Positions 45,274 to 54,378 of a stretch of DNA of 64,000 nucleotides are shown piece by piece. The position numbers were made by a program, and so were the translations under genes. Source of the stretch: Nitrincola tibetensis (GTDB taxonomy: Bacteria > Pseudomonadota > Gammaproteobacteria > Pseudomonadales > Balneatricaceae); contig NZ_QKRX01000002.1 in the NCBI RefSeq assembly GCF_003284585.1, forward strand, positions 310,001-374,000, read 5' to 3'. The notes under the pieces were generated by a model. The model made no database searches, was not told where the DNA came from, and saw only the letters and a list, made by a program, of their open reading frames with translations. The first letter of the stretch is position 1; the number at the start of each line of letters is the position of its first letter.

Positions 45274-45945
45274 TTAACTTTTAACCGACACGGCTGGCGC
45301 CAATCCATCCAGCCACTTCTCTAAATCAGGGAAATGATGAATTTCCTTTACCGGGCCTAAAACCGTCAAGCGATCAATATGATGGGCGCCATAGCTTACC
45401 GCGACCGTATCAATGCCAGCATTATTCCCCATCAGCAGATCGTATTCCGTATCACCGATCATTAAGGCTTTTTTACGATCGACACCGGTCAACCAGATGA
45501 TCTCATCAAGCATATGAGGATCGGGTTTTGATGTCGTTTCATCAGCACACTTCGACACTTCAAAAAGCGCACCTAATCCGGTTTCAGCAAAGACACGATC
45601 CAAACCTCTGCGACTTTTGCCTGTTGCAACGGCTAGGCGATACCCCTTCGCCTGCAAACGCTCAAGCGTCTCGCGGACACCAGGGAACAAATGCGTCTTA
45701 GTTGGATCCGCCTGCATAAAACGTTGAGCATAGGCTATACGCATTTTCTCGACAAACACATGATCCGCATCCGGAAATATGCGCATAATTGCCTCAGGAA
45801 GCCCAAGCCCAATAATATTCCTGACGGTCTCATCGTGGGGTGGTTCAACCCCTACTTCTTGAGCGGCAGCTTGCATGCAGGAAATGATTAACGCTTCCGA
45901 ATCTATGATTGTTCCGTCCCAGTCAAAAATAAGCAATTCGTACAC
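45274..45945 (-). CDS. HAD-superfamily phosphatase (phosphoglycolate phosphatase-like)
   Basis: A 223-residue Cof/Gph-type hydrolase with FDWDGTIIDSEA at residues 6-17 (nucleophile Asp), AVATGKSRRGL near 110, KPDPHML near 148 and GDTEYDLLMGNNAGID near 168. The substrate is not evident; sugar phosphates or phosphoglycolate are typical. A GTG start at 45945 with GGAG six bases upstream is preferred over a TTG 12 bases earlier. It is co-directional with rnk and sppA. Confidence 0.88.
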   Translation of the reverse strand: MYELLIFDWDGTIIDSEALIISCMQAAAQEVGVEPPHDETVRNIIGLGLPEAIMRIFPDADHVFVEKMRIAYAQRFMQADPTKTHLFPGVRETLERLQAKGYRLAVATGKSRRGLDRVFAETGLGALFEVSKCADETTSKPDPHMLDEIIWLTGVDRKKALMIGDTEYDLLMGNNAGIDTVAVSYGAHHIDRLTVLGPVKEIHHFPDLEKWLDGLAPAVSVKS

Positions 45946-45967
45946 TGCAAACTCCAAACTATTTCAA

Positions 45968-46354
45968 TTAAGAATTTTCAACCTGAATAATTTTAACATG
46001 ACGATGGTGTGCATCAGGCAAGGTCCAGTCTATTTTTTGTCCGACAGACAAACCTAACAGCGCACTTCCAATAGGCGCGAAAATAGACAAAGTTTCTGTG
46101 CGCCCATTAATTTCATGAGGGTAACACAGGGTCAAATGGAATTGCTTACCGCTCTCTTCAACCTCAAACGTGACTGTTGAATTCATTCGAACGACGTCAG
46201 CAGGCATCGCATCTGCAGGCAACACTTCAGCTCGAGCTAGCTCAGAACGTAAGCCATCAAAGCTTTTATCATCACGATACGGCTTTTTATCTAACAATCC
46301 CTCAAGTCTATCAACATCTAACTCAGACACTTTAATCGGGGGCAACTCAGACAT
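45968..46354 (-). CDS. rnk: Regulator of nucleoside diphosphate kinase Rnk (GreA/GreB C-terminal family)
   Basis: A 128-residue protein with a short N-terminal helical part and a GreA/GreB-like FKBP-fold C-terminus: DVVRMNSTVTFE, then LTLCYPHEIN, then SIFAPIGSALLGLSVGQKIDW. Rnk lacks the long coiled coil of Gre factors. It affects Ndk levels and, through RNA polymerase binding, may influence transcription. GGAG lies upstream of the ATG. The gene is 22 bases before the HAD phosphatase. Confidence 0.88.
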   Translation of the reverse strand: MSELPPIKVSELDVDRLEGLLDKKPYRDDKSFDGLRSELARAEVLPADAMPADVVRMNSTVTFEVEESGKQFHLTLCYPHEINGRTETLSIFAPIGSALLGLSVGQKIDWTLPDAHHRHVKIIQVENS

Positions 46355-46363
46355 GTCTTAAAA

Positions 46364-46405
46364 CTCCAAAAAATAAAAACTCGACTTCCAAGACGAAAAG
46401 TCGAG
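46364..46405 (-). terminator. Rho-independent terminator upstream of rnk
   Basis: On the minus strand an 8-bp stem CTCGACTT/AAGTCGAG (46380-46405) is followed by TTTTTATTTTTT. It ends transcripts arriving from the right, or attenuates the rnk leader, since only about ten bases separate it from the rnk start codon. Confidence 0.75.
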
Positions 46406-46594
46406 CTCACTCATCAATACAAAATTAAACCGGCACTTCGCCAATACTGAAGATATCGCTGAAAGGATATGCGTAGGCTGATTGCAGTGTAGTTGTTATA
46501 AACCCAAACACATTAAGATTGTGCCAGAGAAGCACCACTTAATGAAGTGCAATTACCGAATTTAACCATCGATATGTTTTTAAGACACGAAACT

Positions 46595-46984
46595 CTAGCG
46601 TAAACGCTCTATTTCTTGCTTGAGCGATACAATCGATTCAGGTACCAACGTAATACGGACGGGCTCGCCCTGCGCATCTAGCAATACCATTGCCCCATCA
46701 AAAACATCATGAAGTGCTGCAAAGGATTTTCCGTCTGGCGTGCCTAAGTCGGCGACTCTAAATTTGATATCACTTTCAAATACAGCCCGAACTTGATTCA
46801 AACGTTCCATGGCCTCCATTCCTGCGGGCATATAGCTTTCATGCACCAAAACAACAACAGGCTTACCTTCACCAATCACGGACAGGTCTGTTGAAAAGGG
46901 CTTAACCACCAAATAGGTCAGGACAAGCCAGCCCAAGAAAACCACACTTACCAAAAAAACCAGCACTTTAATGGACTTGGCCAT
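46595..46984 (-). CDS. Membrane-anchored thioredoxin-fold-like protein without active-site cysteines
   Basis: A 129-residue protein with an N-terminal membrane span (about 6-27). The remainder reads like a thioredoxin fold: VVVLVHESYMPAGMEAMERLN where a WCxxC loop would be expected, then IKFRVADLGTPDGKSFAALHDVFDGAMVLLDAQG as beta strands and a loop. No cysteine is present at all. The ATG at 46984 has AGGAG five bases upstream; an upstream GTG overlaps that site and is rejected. The function is unknown. A structural or chaperone role rather than redox activity is inferred. Confidence 0.55.
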   Translation of the reverse strand: MAKSIKVLVFLVSVVFLGWLVLTYLVVKPFSTDLSVIGEGKPVVVLVHESYMPAGMEAMERLNQVRAVFESDIKFRVADLGTPDGKSFAALHDVFDGAMVLLDAQGEPVRITLVPESIVSLKQEIERLR

Positions 46985-47064
46985 ATTCACTCCTCATTAC
47001 TCTTTATTGACTGCATATGAACACACAACGACTTGGAGGTTCCCAAATATGATGAAATTTGAAA

Positions 47065-47643
47065 TTAAAGACATTTTGTGAGGTAGTTTTTTGCCCAAGA
47101 AAGATTTTTAAACTGCTCAGCATCACCCCCGCGATCAGGATGAAGAGCCATCGCTTGTTGTCGCCAGGCTTTTCGAATCATGGATTCGCTTGCATCTTGC
47201 TCTAAACCTAAAATCGATAACGCCTTTTGCCGCTCACCTGCCTGAGCGGGTTGACCTAAACCGCGCCAAAAACTATGCAGCAATCGCTCGACATCCTCAG
47301 CTTCTGTTTTCGCAAGCTCATCGAGATCCAAATAATACGCACGCAAGGGGTCATTGAATGCAAGTGCAGCATCACCTTGCACATAGGGACGCAATTGAAT
47401 CGATAAGGTATGAATCGACAGACAGCCCTTGCCCTCGTCATGCCACTCATCTCGCAATCGATAAAGATGATGAAATAACAAAAAATGGGTTTGAAAAAGC
47501 TTCAAACTATCGGTAAAAGTATCGGGCTCTAAATAAATGAGATTTTCAGACTGAAGCGATTTCAATAAGGCAAACTCACTCATCCCCTGCGGATTGGCTT
47601 CTAAGATACGAACAATGGCGCTTATACGCTCGGAATGAGACAA
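47065..47643 (-). CDS. DnaJ-related protein with C-terminal J domain
   Basis: A 192-residue protein. The first 130 residues match the layout of the DNAJ_related family (DNA-J related, helical). The C-terminal J domain runs from about 140 (ALSILGLEQDASE) and keeps the HPD motif at 168-170, so it should stimulate DnaK. It starts at TTG with GGAGG six bases upstream. It is followed by a gap and then the anchored thioredoxin-like gene. Confidence 0.85.
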   Translation of the reverse strand: MSHSERISAIVRILEANPQGMSEFALLKSLQSENLIYLEPDTFTDSLKLFQTHFLLFHHLYRLRDEWHDEGKGCLSIHTLSIQLRPYVQGDAALAFNDPLRAYYLDLDELAKTEAEDVERLLHSFWRGLGQPAQAGERQKALSILGLEQDASESMIRKAWRQQAMALHPDRGGDAEQFKNLSWAKNYLTKCL

Positions 47644-47662
47644 ACTCTGCCTCCAGAAAGAT

Positions 47663-47691
47663 AGCAGAGCCTGCTTAGACCTGGCTCTGCT
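47663..47691 (-). terminator. Hairpin after rraA, likely terminator
   Basis: A 9-bp stem AGCAGAGCC/GGCTCTGCT with an 11-base loop lies about ten bases after the rraA stop. On the minus strand it is followed by ATCTTTCT, a weak T-run. Confidence 0.5.
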
Positions 47692-47700
47692 GAGTGAATA

Positions 47701-48186
47701 TCATGCAGGGGTCAAGGATTTTGGCGACACCAACACACCATTATTATCGGCATAAACATACTGACCCGGCACAAAGGTCACACCACCGAAAGTGACAGGA
47801 ATATTCAATTCACCGACCCCTTTTTTATCTGTTTTCATAGGATGGGAGCCCAATGCTTGCACGCCGACATCTAACTGACTGATGGCATTAACATCACGAA
47901 TGCATCCATAAATGATCAGACCCTCCCAACCATTTTTTTCAGCTTTTTCGGCCAACATATCGCCAAGCATGGCTTTTCGCATTGATCCACCACCATCAAC
48001 GACCAGCACCTTACCCGCTCCAGGTAACGCAACCTGCTCACGCACTAATGAATTATCTTCGAAGGCTTTAATCGTAACGATTTCGCCACCAAAAATTTCT
48101 CGTCCACCAAAGCTTGCGAACATAGGCTCCACCACTTGTACCAAATCTGGGTACTGGTCACACAATTCAGGCAATAAATCGATCAT
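47701..48186 (-). CDS. rraA: RraA-family protein (ribonuclease E activity regulator / HMG aldolase fold)
   Basis: A 161-residue protein with the family blocks [23 protein letters not shown] near residue 25, [15 protein letters not shown] near 82 and IYGCIRDV near 113. RraA binds RNase E and lowers its activity. The fold is shared with 4-hydroxy-4-methyl-2-oxoglutarate aldolases, which keep the GDxxA and RD residues (GDMLAEKA and IRD seen here), so either activity is possible. GGAGA lies before the ATG. Confidence 0.9.
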   Translation of the reverse strand: MIDLLPELCDQYPDLVQVVEPMFASFGGREIFGGEIVTIKAFEDNSLVREQVALPGAGKVLVVDGGGSMRKAMLGDMLAEKAEKNGWEGLIIYGCIRDVNAISQLDVGVQALGSHPMKTDKKGVGELNIPVTFGGVTFVPGQYVYADNNGVLVSPKSLTPA

Positions 48187-48249
48187 GCATATCTCCTATT
48201 TAAAAAACCAAAACTACAAATAGTGTCGCGCATTTATGCTGCGAATGCA

Positions 48250-51200
48250 TTACAACTTTTGCAGAACAGCCAATAGCGCTTGAGCCGGATGCAGCAAGGA
48301 TTGGTGATCTAGACGCTTAACCTGCGAACGGCAGGAATAACCTGTTGCTAACAAAGTAGACTCAGCGTCCGGCTTATTGACAACTTCACTCCAACTCAAA
48401 CTGTAAATTTGTCTAGATAAACGATAGTTCTCCGTCTCGTGGCCAAAGGTTCCAGCCATCCCGCAACAGCCAACGGAAACGACATCCAAGGTTTGCCCGA
48501 GCGCTTGAAAAATAGTCTGCCACTGACGAATTGAAGGCGCAGCTGACGTTTTTTCCGTACAGTGTGGCATCAGTTTAAAATGCTTTTGCGGTAAATCAGC
48601 TTTGAAGGACACAGAGCCCAGCGCATCGGCAAGCCACTCCTGTATCAACTGAACCTTGGGCAGCGTATCGCTCACATCTTTATACTCAGATCGATAGGTG
48701 AGCGTCATAGAAGGATCGATACCTACTAAAGGAACACCTGTCGCTTCTAACTGCTGCAAAACCTCTAGATTTCGCTCTGCAATTTTGGCAAAAGCACCCA
48801 TAAAGCCATGCACATGCAAAGGCTTACCATTCGGCATGAAGGGAGCAACCAGCACATTAAAACCAAGCCGGCCAAGCAAATCAATCACATCCAACACCAA
48901 GGCTGTTTCGAAATAACTCGTAAACGCATCCTGAACAATAATAACTGAACGCTGACGCTGATAATCGCTTAAGCTTTCAATTATTGAAGGTGTCGCCCAC
49001 TCAATTCCTCGTTCTTCTACACCCTTTCGAAGCGTGTGCGTACACAACAAAGGACTGTCCACCATGCCTATTTTTTTGATCACGGCACGGCCTAAGCCAT
49101 TTTTCATCAGCCAATTATAAGGCTGAGGAAAACGAGACAGCGTTGGTACCATAAACTCAAGACTTGCGACCATATAGTCTTTTAGGGGCCTTAAATAGCG
49201 ACCGTAGTAGACCTCAAGAAAACGGGCACGAAAATCCGGCACATTCACTTTGATTGGGCACTGACCAACGCAAGACTTACAGGCCAGGCAGCCCATCATC
49301 GCCTCATGGACTTCATGAGAGAAATCATACTCGCCTTTACGCTTTTTCAAGGTGTTTTTGATTCTCGTTGGCAAGGCTTTAATAAAGCTTGCCTTTCTCA
49401 CTGCCTGGGCAGCTTCATTCACATCCACGCCCTTCACTGACATCACCCGCAGCCACTCTCTTACCAAAGAGGCACGCCCTTTGGGTGAGTGAATTCTCTG
49501 ACGTGTTCCTTTCCAAGACGGACACATGGCATCATTCGGATCATAGTTATAGCAAGCCCCATTACCATTGCAATTCATGGCTGAGTCGTAGGTTTCACGA
49601 ACGGCCAACGGAATGTGGCGATCGTGCTGCCCACGCGTAGGGACTTCATCAATTTTAAGCAGCTCAGCTCCTAATAAGAGCGGAGTGGCAATTTTGCCAG
49701 GATTAAGTTGGTTTCGAGGGTCAAACGCTGCCTTTACCCGCTGTACTTCTGGGTAAAGCTCACCAAAAAACTCAGGGGCGTATTCCGAACGAACGCCCTT
49801 GCCATGTTCGCCCCAGAGCAGGCCTTTATACTGCTGAGTCAGACGCACAACTTCATCGGTAACCTTTCTGATTAAACCTTCTTGCGCTTCATCTTTCATA
49901 TCGATTGCGGGGCGCACGTGCAACACACCCGCATCAACGTGACCAAACATACCATAGGCTAAGCCGTGATCATCCAAAACTTTACGAAAATCCATGATAA
50001 AGTCAGCCAGGTTTTCAGGCGGTACAGCCGTGTCTTCAACAAATGGAATTGGTCGTTTTTGCCCTTTCGCATTGCCTAGCAAGCCAACGGCTTTTTTACG
50101 CATGGCCCAAACTTTATTAATTTCCGTCGAACCATACACAACCGAAAAACCAAAACTTTTTGTTGGCTGACCGCTCACTTCACGCAAATGCGTTGTTAAC
50201 TTTTCAACCTTTTGACGCAAAAGCGCTTCGTCATCGCCTGTGTATTCAATCAGATTAATTCCCTGAATTGTTGGCTCATGCTCTTCTTGAGGAAAGTAGG
50301 CCCGAACCGTGTCCCAAACAATATCACCCATGGCAAGGTTCAATACTTTTGAGTCGATGGTCTCAATGGAGGTTGGCCCCCACTCCATTAGCGCCTTGGC
50401 ATCGCGCAAAGACGCCTCAAAACTGTCGTATTTTACGTTTACCAAAGCGGAGTACTTAGGAATAGGCAAAACATTGAGCTTTGCTTCAGAAATAAAAGCT
50501 AAGGACCCTTCAGCGCCACACAGGATAGAATTCAAATTAAAACGACCGGACTCGTCACGAATATGAGCCAAATCATAGCCCGTCAGACAGCGGTTAAGTT
50601 TTGGAAACTTTTCATTAATTAGATCTTTATGCTCTGCGTACAAATCATCCAACATGCGATGCACATCGGCAACACGCCCAGGCTGCTGCTTGATACTTTC
50701 CAATTCATCGTCTGACAAAGCCTTAGACAACCAACGCTCACCACCCAACCATACGCTTTCAAGCTCAAGGACGTGATCTCGGGTTTTGCCATAGAGCACA
50801 GAGCCTTGGCCGCTGGCATCGGTATTGATCATCCCACCAATGGTCGCTCGATTACTGGTTGACAACTCAGGAGCAAAGAACAATCCATACGGTTTCAAGG
50901 CTGCATTTAATTGGTCTTTGACTACACCCGCTTGCACACGAACCCAACGCTGATCAGGATTGATCTGGATGATACGATTCATATACTTAGAGCAGTCAAC
51001 CACCAAACCATCGGTTAAAGACTGCCCATTAGTGCCAGTACCGCCGCCACGAGCACTTAATACAATGCTTTGAAAATGGGGTTCCGCCGCAAGTCTTGCC
51101 AGATAAATCAGGTCTTGTGCATTACGTGGATAAATGACCCCTTGTGGCAACACTTGATAAATACTGTTGTCCGTCGCTAACACAACTCGGTGCGCATACT

Positions 51201-51300
51201 CAGGATTTAGGTCACCTTGAAAGCCACGCGTTTTTAGTGTCTCGATAAACTCAAGATATAGACGTTGTGTAGGATTAATATCGGCAACTCTTGGAATCAT
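48250..51300 (-). CDS. ydiJ: YdiJ-type FAD/Fe-S D-2-hydroxyacid (2-hydroxyglutarate) dehydrogenase
   Basis: A 1016-residue membrane-associated flavoenzyme. The N-terminal PCMH-type FAD domain carries LSARGGGTGTNGQSLTDG near residue 80, and a FAD-linked C-terminal oxidase domain follows (GMFGHVDAGVLHVRP, HGKGVRSEY). Next come iron-sulfur sequences (CNGNGACYNY...MCPS and CLACKSCVGQCP) and a GlpC-like CCG-type domain ending in GCCGMAGTFGHE. The layout equals E. coli YdiJ, a D-2-hydroxyglutarate dehydrogenase feeding the respiratory chain. The ATG at 51300 has AGGG seven bases upstream, and 24 codons of open frame before it are not used. Confidence 0.9.
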   Translation of the reverse strand: MIPRVADINPTQRLYLEFIETLKTRGFQGDLNPEYAHRVVLATDNSIYQVLPQGVIYPRNAQDLIYLARLAAEPHFQSIVLSARGGGTGTNGQSLTDGLVVDCSKYMNRIIQINPDQRWVRVQAGVVKDQLNAALKPYGLFFAPELSTSNRATIGGMINTDASGQGSVLYGKTRDHVLELESVWLGGERWLSKALSDDELESIKQQPGRVADVHRMLDDLYAEHKDLINEKFPKLNRCLTGYDLAHIRDESGRFNLNSILCGAEGSLAFISEAKLNVLPIPKYSALVNVKYDSFEASLRDAKALMEWGPTSIETIDSKVLNLAMGDIVWDTVRAYFPQEEHEPTIQGINLIEYTGDDEALLRQKVEKLTTHLREVSGQPTKSFGFSVVYGSTEINKVWAMRKKAVGLLGNAKGQKRPIPFVEDTAVPPENLADFIMDFRKVLDDHGLAYGMFGHVDAGVLHVRPAIDMKDEAQEGLIRKVTDEVVRLTQQYKGLLWGEHGKGVRSEYAPEFFGELYPEVQRVKAAFDPRNQLNPGKIATPLLLGAELLKIDEVPTRGQHDRHIPLAVRETYDSAMNCNGNGACYNYDPNDAMCPSWKGTRQRIHSPKGRASLVREWLRVMSVKGVDVNEAAQAVRKASFIKALPTRIKNTLKKRKGEYDFSHEVHEAMMGCLACKSCVGQCPIKVNVPDFRARFLEVYYGRYLRPLKDYMVASLEFMVPTLSRFPQPYNWLMKNGLGRAVIKKIGMVDSPLLCTHTLRKGVEERGIEWATPSIIESLSDYQRQRSVIIVQDAFTSYFETALVLDVIDLLGRLGFNVLVAPFMPNGKPLHVHGFMGAFAKIAERNLEVLQQLEATGVPLVGIDPSMTLTYRSEYKDVSDTLPKVQLIQEWLADALGSVSFKADLPQKHFKLMPHCTEKTSAAPSIRQWQTIFQALGQTLDVVSVGCCGMAGTFGHETENYRLSRQIYSLSWSEVVNKPDAESTLLATGYSCRSQVKRLDHQSLLHPAQALLAVLQKL

Positions 51301-51514
51301 TAGACAGCCCTGATAGAACCTAGAAAAAATAAGTTTAATGATCCCGCATTCAACGATTGGGATCAAATGCAAATTATTGATGCAGACATCAGAAATAACT
51401 ATGTCAGCCTCTGTTAAGCTTCACTTCGGCACACTAGATCCCTGTTCGAAGCACGTTTGTATCTGTACACTGCCCTTTGCTTTTTGAGCGAATTATTTTG
51501 AGGCCAACTGCATT

Positions 51515-52636
51515 ATGCGAAACACTTTTTTAAAATCTTTAGGTTACATCACCTTCTCGACAAGCCTTGTCTTTGCGGGTCTGGCACACTCAGCACCCAG
51601 CTTTCAATCCGCCCAACCCTTGTCGGCTGGCGCTTGGCCTAATCATAGCCAGGATCTGTGCGCCGTTGCCAATGAAACGTTAAAATATTTAAAGCAAGGC
51701 CCAAGCTACGACCCACAAGCCATTCATGGCGGAACAGTGGATGGTATAAAAGTGCCCGTGCATCGCATCCAAGATACCTTGGCATTTATTTGCCAGGTCT
51801 ATCAAGAAGACTTAGCAACAGGTGCATCACGACTCACAGATCCTGATTTTATCAACTCAGCATTTGAACGGGTCCAATGGCTACCGGATCAAGCCAAGGC
51901 AAAAAGTCTAAGCCAAGACAAGCCTTTATTGCAGCGCCTACCTTCCGACCAATTGTTGCTAACAAAGTATTATGTGCGCATGGCGGACGGCTTTCCAGCC
52001 AAAACGGCTCAGTCTCCTCATGCCTTATACGGCCTTCCGTTTGATGAGGCTCACTTAAGCCTTGAAGAAGCCGACGCACGCAAGGATCAGATCACACGAT
52101 ATCGATTTGGCAAACAAGCCGTTCTTAAAGGTGCTCTGGAAACACAACCTGCTCTGGCTCCCCCACTTATTTGGCTGAGCCGTGCTGATCTTGAAGGTGC
52201 ATTGCTGCAAGGAACCGCTGTTTTAGAAGCCGAAAATCAGCGCCGATATTTTAACGTGCACCGCAACAATGGCATTGCATACGACCGCACACAAAAACCT
52301 GAAGATCAAGAACGCTATTGGTACTTTAAAGAAGTCCCTGGTGTGCTTGGATATGGAAAGGATGCGGACTATAAAATTCCAGTCAAACCGAAAGTAACCG
52401 TCGCCGGCGACATTTTTCAACTGGGATTGGGGCGCGTGGTATTATTGCAAACCACTGAGCATGGCCAACCCACCTTCAGGCTGACTGTTTTGGCAGACAC
52501 AGGTGGAGCTTTTCACGACAACCTTTACCAGCTTGATTGGTTAAGTGGCTACTTCCGCGACTGGGACCACTACTACGAAAACAACCGACATATTGCAGAC
52601 TACGCCAAAACCTGGCTACTTTTGAAAAAAGAGTAA
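51515..52636 (+). CDS. Secreted MltA-like (3D-domain) protein, divergent
   Basis: A 373-residue protein with a clear signal peptide (ITFSTSLVFAGLAHSAPS, cleavage near residue 27). The C-terminal half matches the order of motifs in lytic transglycosylase MltA: LLQGTAVLE...RRYFNVHRNNGIAYD resembles the QGS...NG block, and VLADTGGAFHDNLYQLDWLSGY resembles the 3D domain with its catalytic aspartate. Cysteine positions of a lipobox are absent, so it is soluble periplasmic rather than a lipoprotein. MltA activity is inferred, and the sequence is divergent enough that an inactive homologue is possible. Confidence 0.55.
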   Translation: MRNTFLKSLGYITFSTSLVFAGLAHSAPSFQSAQPLSAGAWPNHSQDLCAVANETLKYLKQGPSYDPQAIHGGTVDGIKVPVHRIQDTLAFICQVYQEDLATGASRLTDPDFINSAFERVQWLPDQAKAKSLSQDKPLLQRLPSDQLLLTKYYVRMADGFPAKTAQSPHALYGLPFDEAHLSLEEADARKDQITRYRFGKQAVLKGALETQPALAPPLIWLSRADLEGALLQGTAVLEAENQRRYFNVHRNNGIAYDRTQKPEDQERYWYFKEVPGVLGYGKDADYKIPVKPKVTVAGDIFQLGLGRVVLLQTTEHGQPTFRLTVLADTGGAFHDNLYQLDWLSGYFRDWDHYYENNRHIADYAKTWLLLKKE

Positions 52637-52641
52637 ACCAA

Positions 52642-52674
52642 TGTAAGGCTCAGCACTCTGTGCTGAGCCTTACA
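52642..52674. terminator. Bidirectional terminator between the MltA-like gene and pgm
   Basis: A 15-bp stem TGTAAGGCTCAGCAC/GTGCTGAGCCTTACA with a three-base loop lies between convergent stops. It is a very stable hairpin, without a strong T-run on either side. Confidence 0.65.
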
Positions 52675-52687
52675 GTACAGCCTTTGT

Positions 52688-54292
52688 TTATACGCCTTGC
52701 GATGCAAACACCTCTGAAACCAAAGCTTGCGCCTCAACTAACAAGGTATATAAATGCGCTTGGCTTTTGAAACTTTCAGCGTAAATTTTATACAACGCCT
52801 CTGTGCCACTAGGACGAGCCGCAAACCAACCCGCCTCCGTAACAACCTTCAACCCACCGATAGATGCACCATTCCCGGGAGCATTGACATAGCGTGCAAT
52901 AATTTCATCTCCAGCTAACTTGGATTGAGTCACACTATTGGGATTCAACGCCGCCAGAATGGATTTCTGTTCAGTCGATGCCGGAGCATCGATACGACGG
53001 TAATAAGGCCGACCATACGCCTGTGTCAGCTCCTCATAATATTGATGAGGTGTTTTGCCTGTCACCGCAAGAATTTCAGCCGCCAACAGAGAAGGAATAA
53101 TGCCGTCTTTATCGGTACACCACACCTGACCACTGCGAGTCAAAAAGTTTGCCCCAGCGCTTTCTTCACCGCCAAAGCCTAGGCGCCCATTGAATAAGCC
53201 TTCAACAAACCATTTGAAACCAACGGGTACTTCATAGAGTGTACGCCCACGACCCGCCACAACCTTATCAATGATTGACGAGGAAACGAGCGTCTTACCT
53301 ATTGCTATGTCATTGGACCACTCTGGTCGATGGGTCAATAAGTAATCAATACAAACAGCCAAGAAATGGTTAGGGTTCATTAAGCCATCGGGACCCACAA
53401 TCCCATGACGATCAGCATCTGGATCATTCGCAAAGGCTAGCTGGAAACGATCCTTGATGTTTAGCAAGTTGGCCATAGCCGCCGTGCTTGAACAATCCAT
53501 GCGGATTTTGCCATCGTGATCAGGCGGCATGAATGCAAAATCAGGTGATTGATCTTCATTCACAATGGAAAGATTTAGCTCAAAGGTTTTAGCAATTTCC
53601 TGCCAAACTTCAAGTGCCGAACCACCCATAGGGTCGACACCCAAGGTCAAATTAGCCGACTTGATTGATTCAATATCAATGACTTGCGAAAGGTCTTTAA
53701 TGTATGAATTAACGTAATCAAAGGCTTCAGCTTTTGCCGTTGCTTCGGCTTGATCAACGCGCAAGACCCCCAATAGATTCTCTTCAAGGTACTGATTGGC
53801 ACGTTGTTCAATCCAACGGGTTACTTCTGCCGCGGCAGGTCCACCGTCGGCGGCGTTATACTTTATACCGCCATCTTCTGGCGGGTTATGAGAAGGTGTA
53901 ATGATTAAGCCATCCGACAGCGCATCGGGGTACTGTTGATTATGAACAATGATGGCTCTAGACACCAAGGGCGTGGGTACAAATGCATTTTGAGGGTGAA
54001 CACGCACTTTGATGCCATTTGCCACCAGCACCTGTAGCGCTGATGCATGAGCTGGCCCTGACAAGGCATGCGTATCCATACCTAAATACAAAGGACCTGA
54101 AAAGCCCTGCTCCATTCGATAATCCGCAACGGCTTGGCATATTGCTAAAATATGATGCTCGTTGAAGGATGCCTTCAATGCAGAACCACGATGACCAGAG
54201 GTTCCAAACGCCACTCGTTGATCGGCAAGATTTGGATTGGGAATAACGTCGACATATGCGTTGAGTAACGCCTGAATATCCATGCTTGACAC
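52688..54292 (-). CDS. pgm: Alpha-D-glucose phosphate-specific phosphoglucomutase
   Basis: The enzyme interconverts glucose 1- and 6-phosphate, linking glycolysis to polysaccharide and UDP-glucose synthesis. The 534-residue protein has FGTSGHRGS near residue 29, the phosphoserine loop TPSHNPPEDGG near 132, the metal site DPDADRHGIV near 292, the sugar-binding GGEESAGA near 374 and RPSGTEALYKIYAES near the end. It is full length for the bacterial 546-residue type. Confidence 0.95.
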   Translation of the reverse strand: MSSMDIQALLNAYVDVIPNPNLADQRVAFGTSGHRGSALKASFNEHHILAICQAVADYRMEQGFSGPLYLGMDTHALSGPAHASALQVLVANGIKVRVHPQNAFVPTPLVSRAIIVHNQQYPDALSDGLIITPSHNPPEDGGIKYNAADGGPAAAEVTRWIEQRANQYLEENLLGVLRVDQAEATAKAEAFDYVNSYIKDLSQVIDIESIKSANLTLGVDPMGGSALEVWQEIAKTFELNLSIVNEDQSPDFAFMPPDHDGKIRMDCSSTAAMANLLNIKDRFQLAFANDPDADRHGIVGPDGLMNPNHFLAVCIDYLLTHRPEWSNDIAIGKTLVSSSIIDKVVAGRGRTLYEVPVGFKWFVEGLFNGRLGFGGEESAGANFLTRSGQVWCTDKDGIIPSLLAAEILAVTGKTPHQYYEELTQAYGRPYYRRIDAPASTEQKSILAALNPNSVTQSKLAGDEIIARYVNAPGNGASIGGLKVVTEAGWFAARPSGTEALYKIYAESFKSQAHLYTLLVEAQALVSEVFASQGV

Positions 54293-54378
54293 GCTTTTCT
54301 TCCTTTGGATTGAGCTTGAGTAGAAATATTAAGAATATCCTATCACGTCAGCCAATCTGCGCCAAAGCGAAACCGTTA

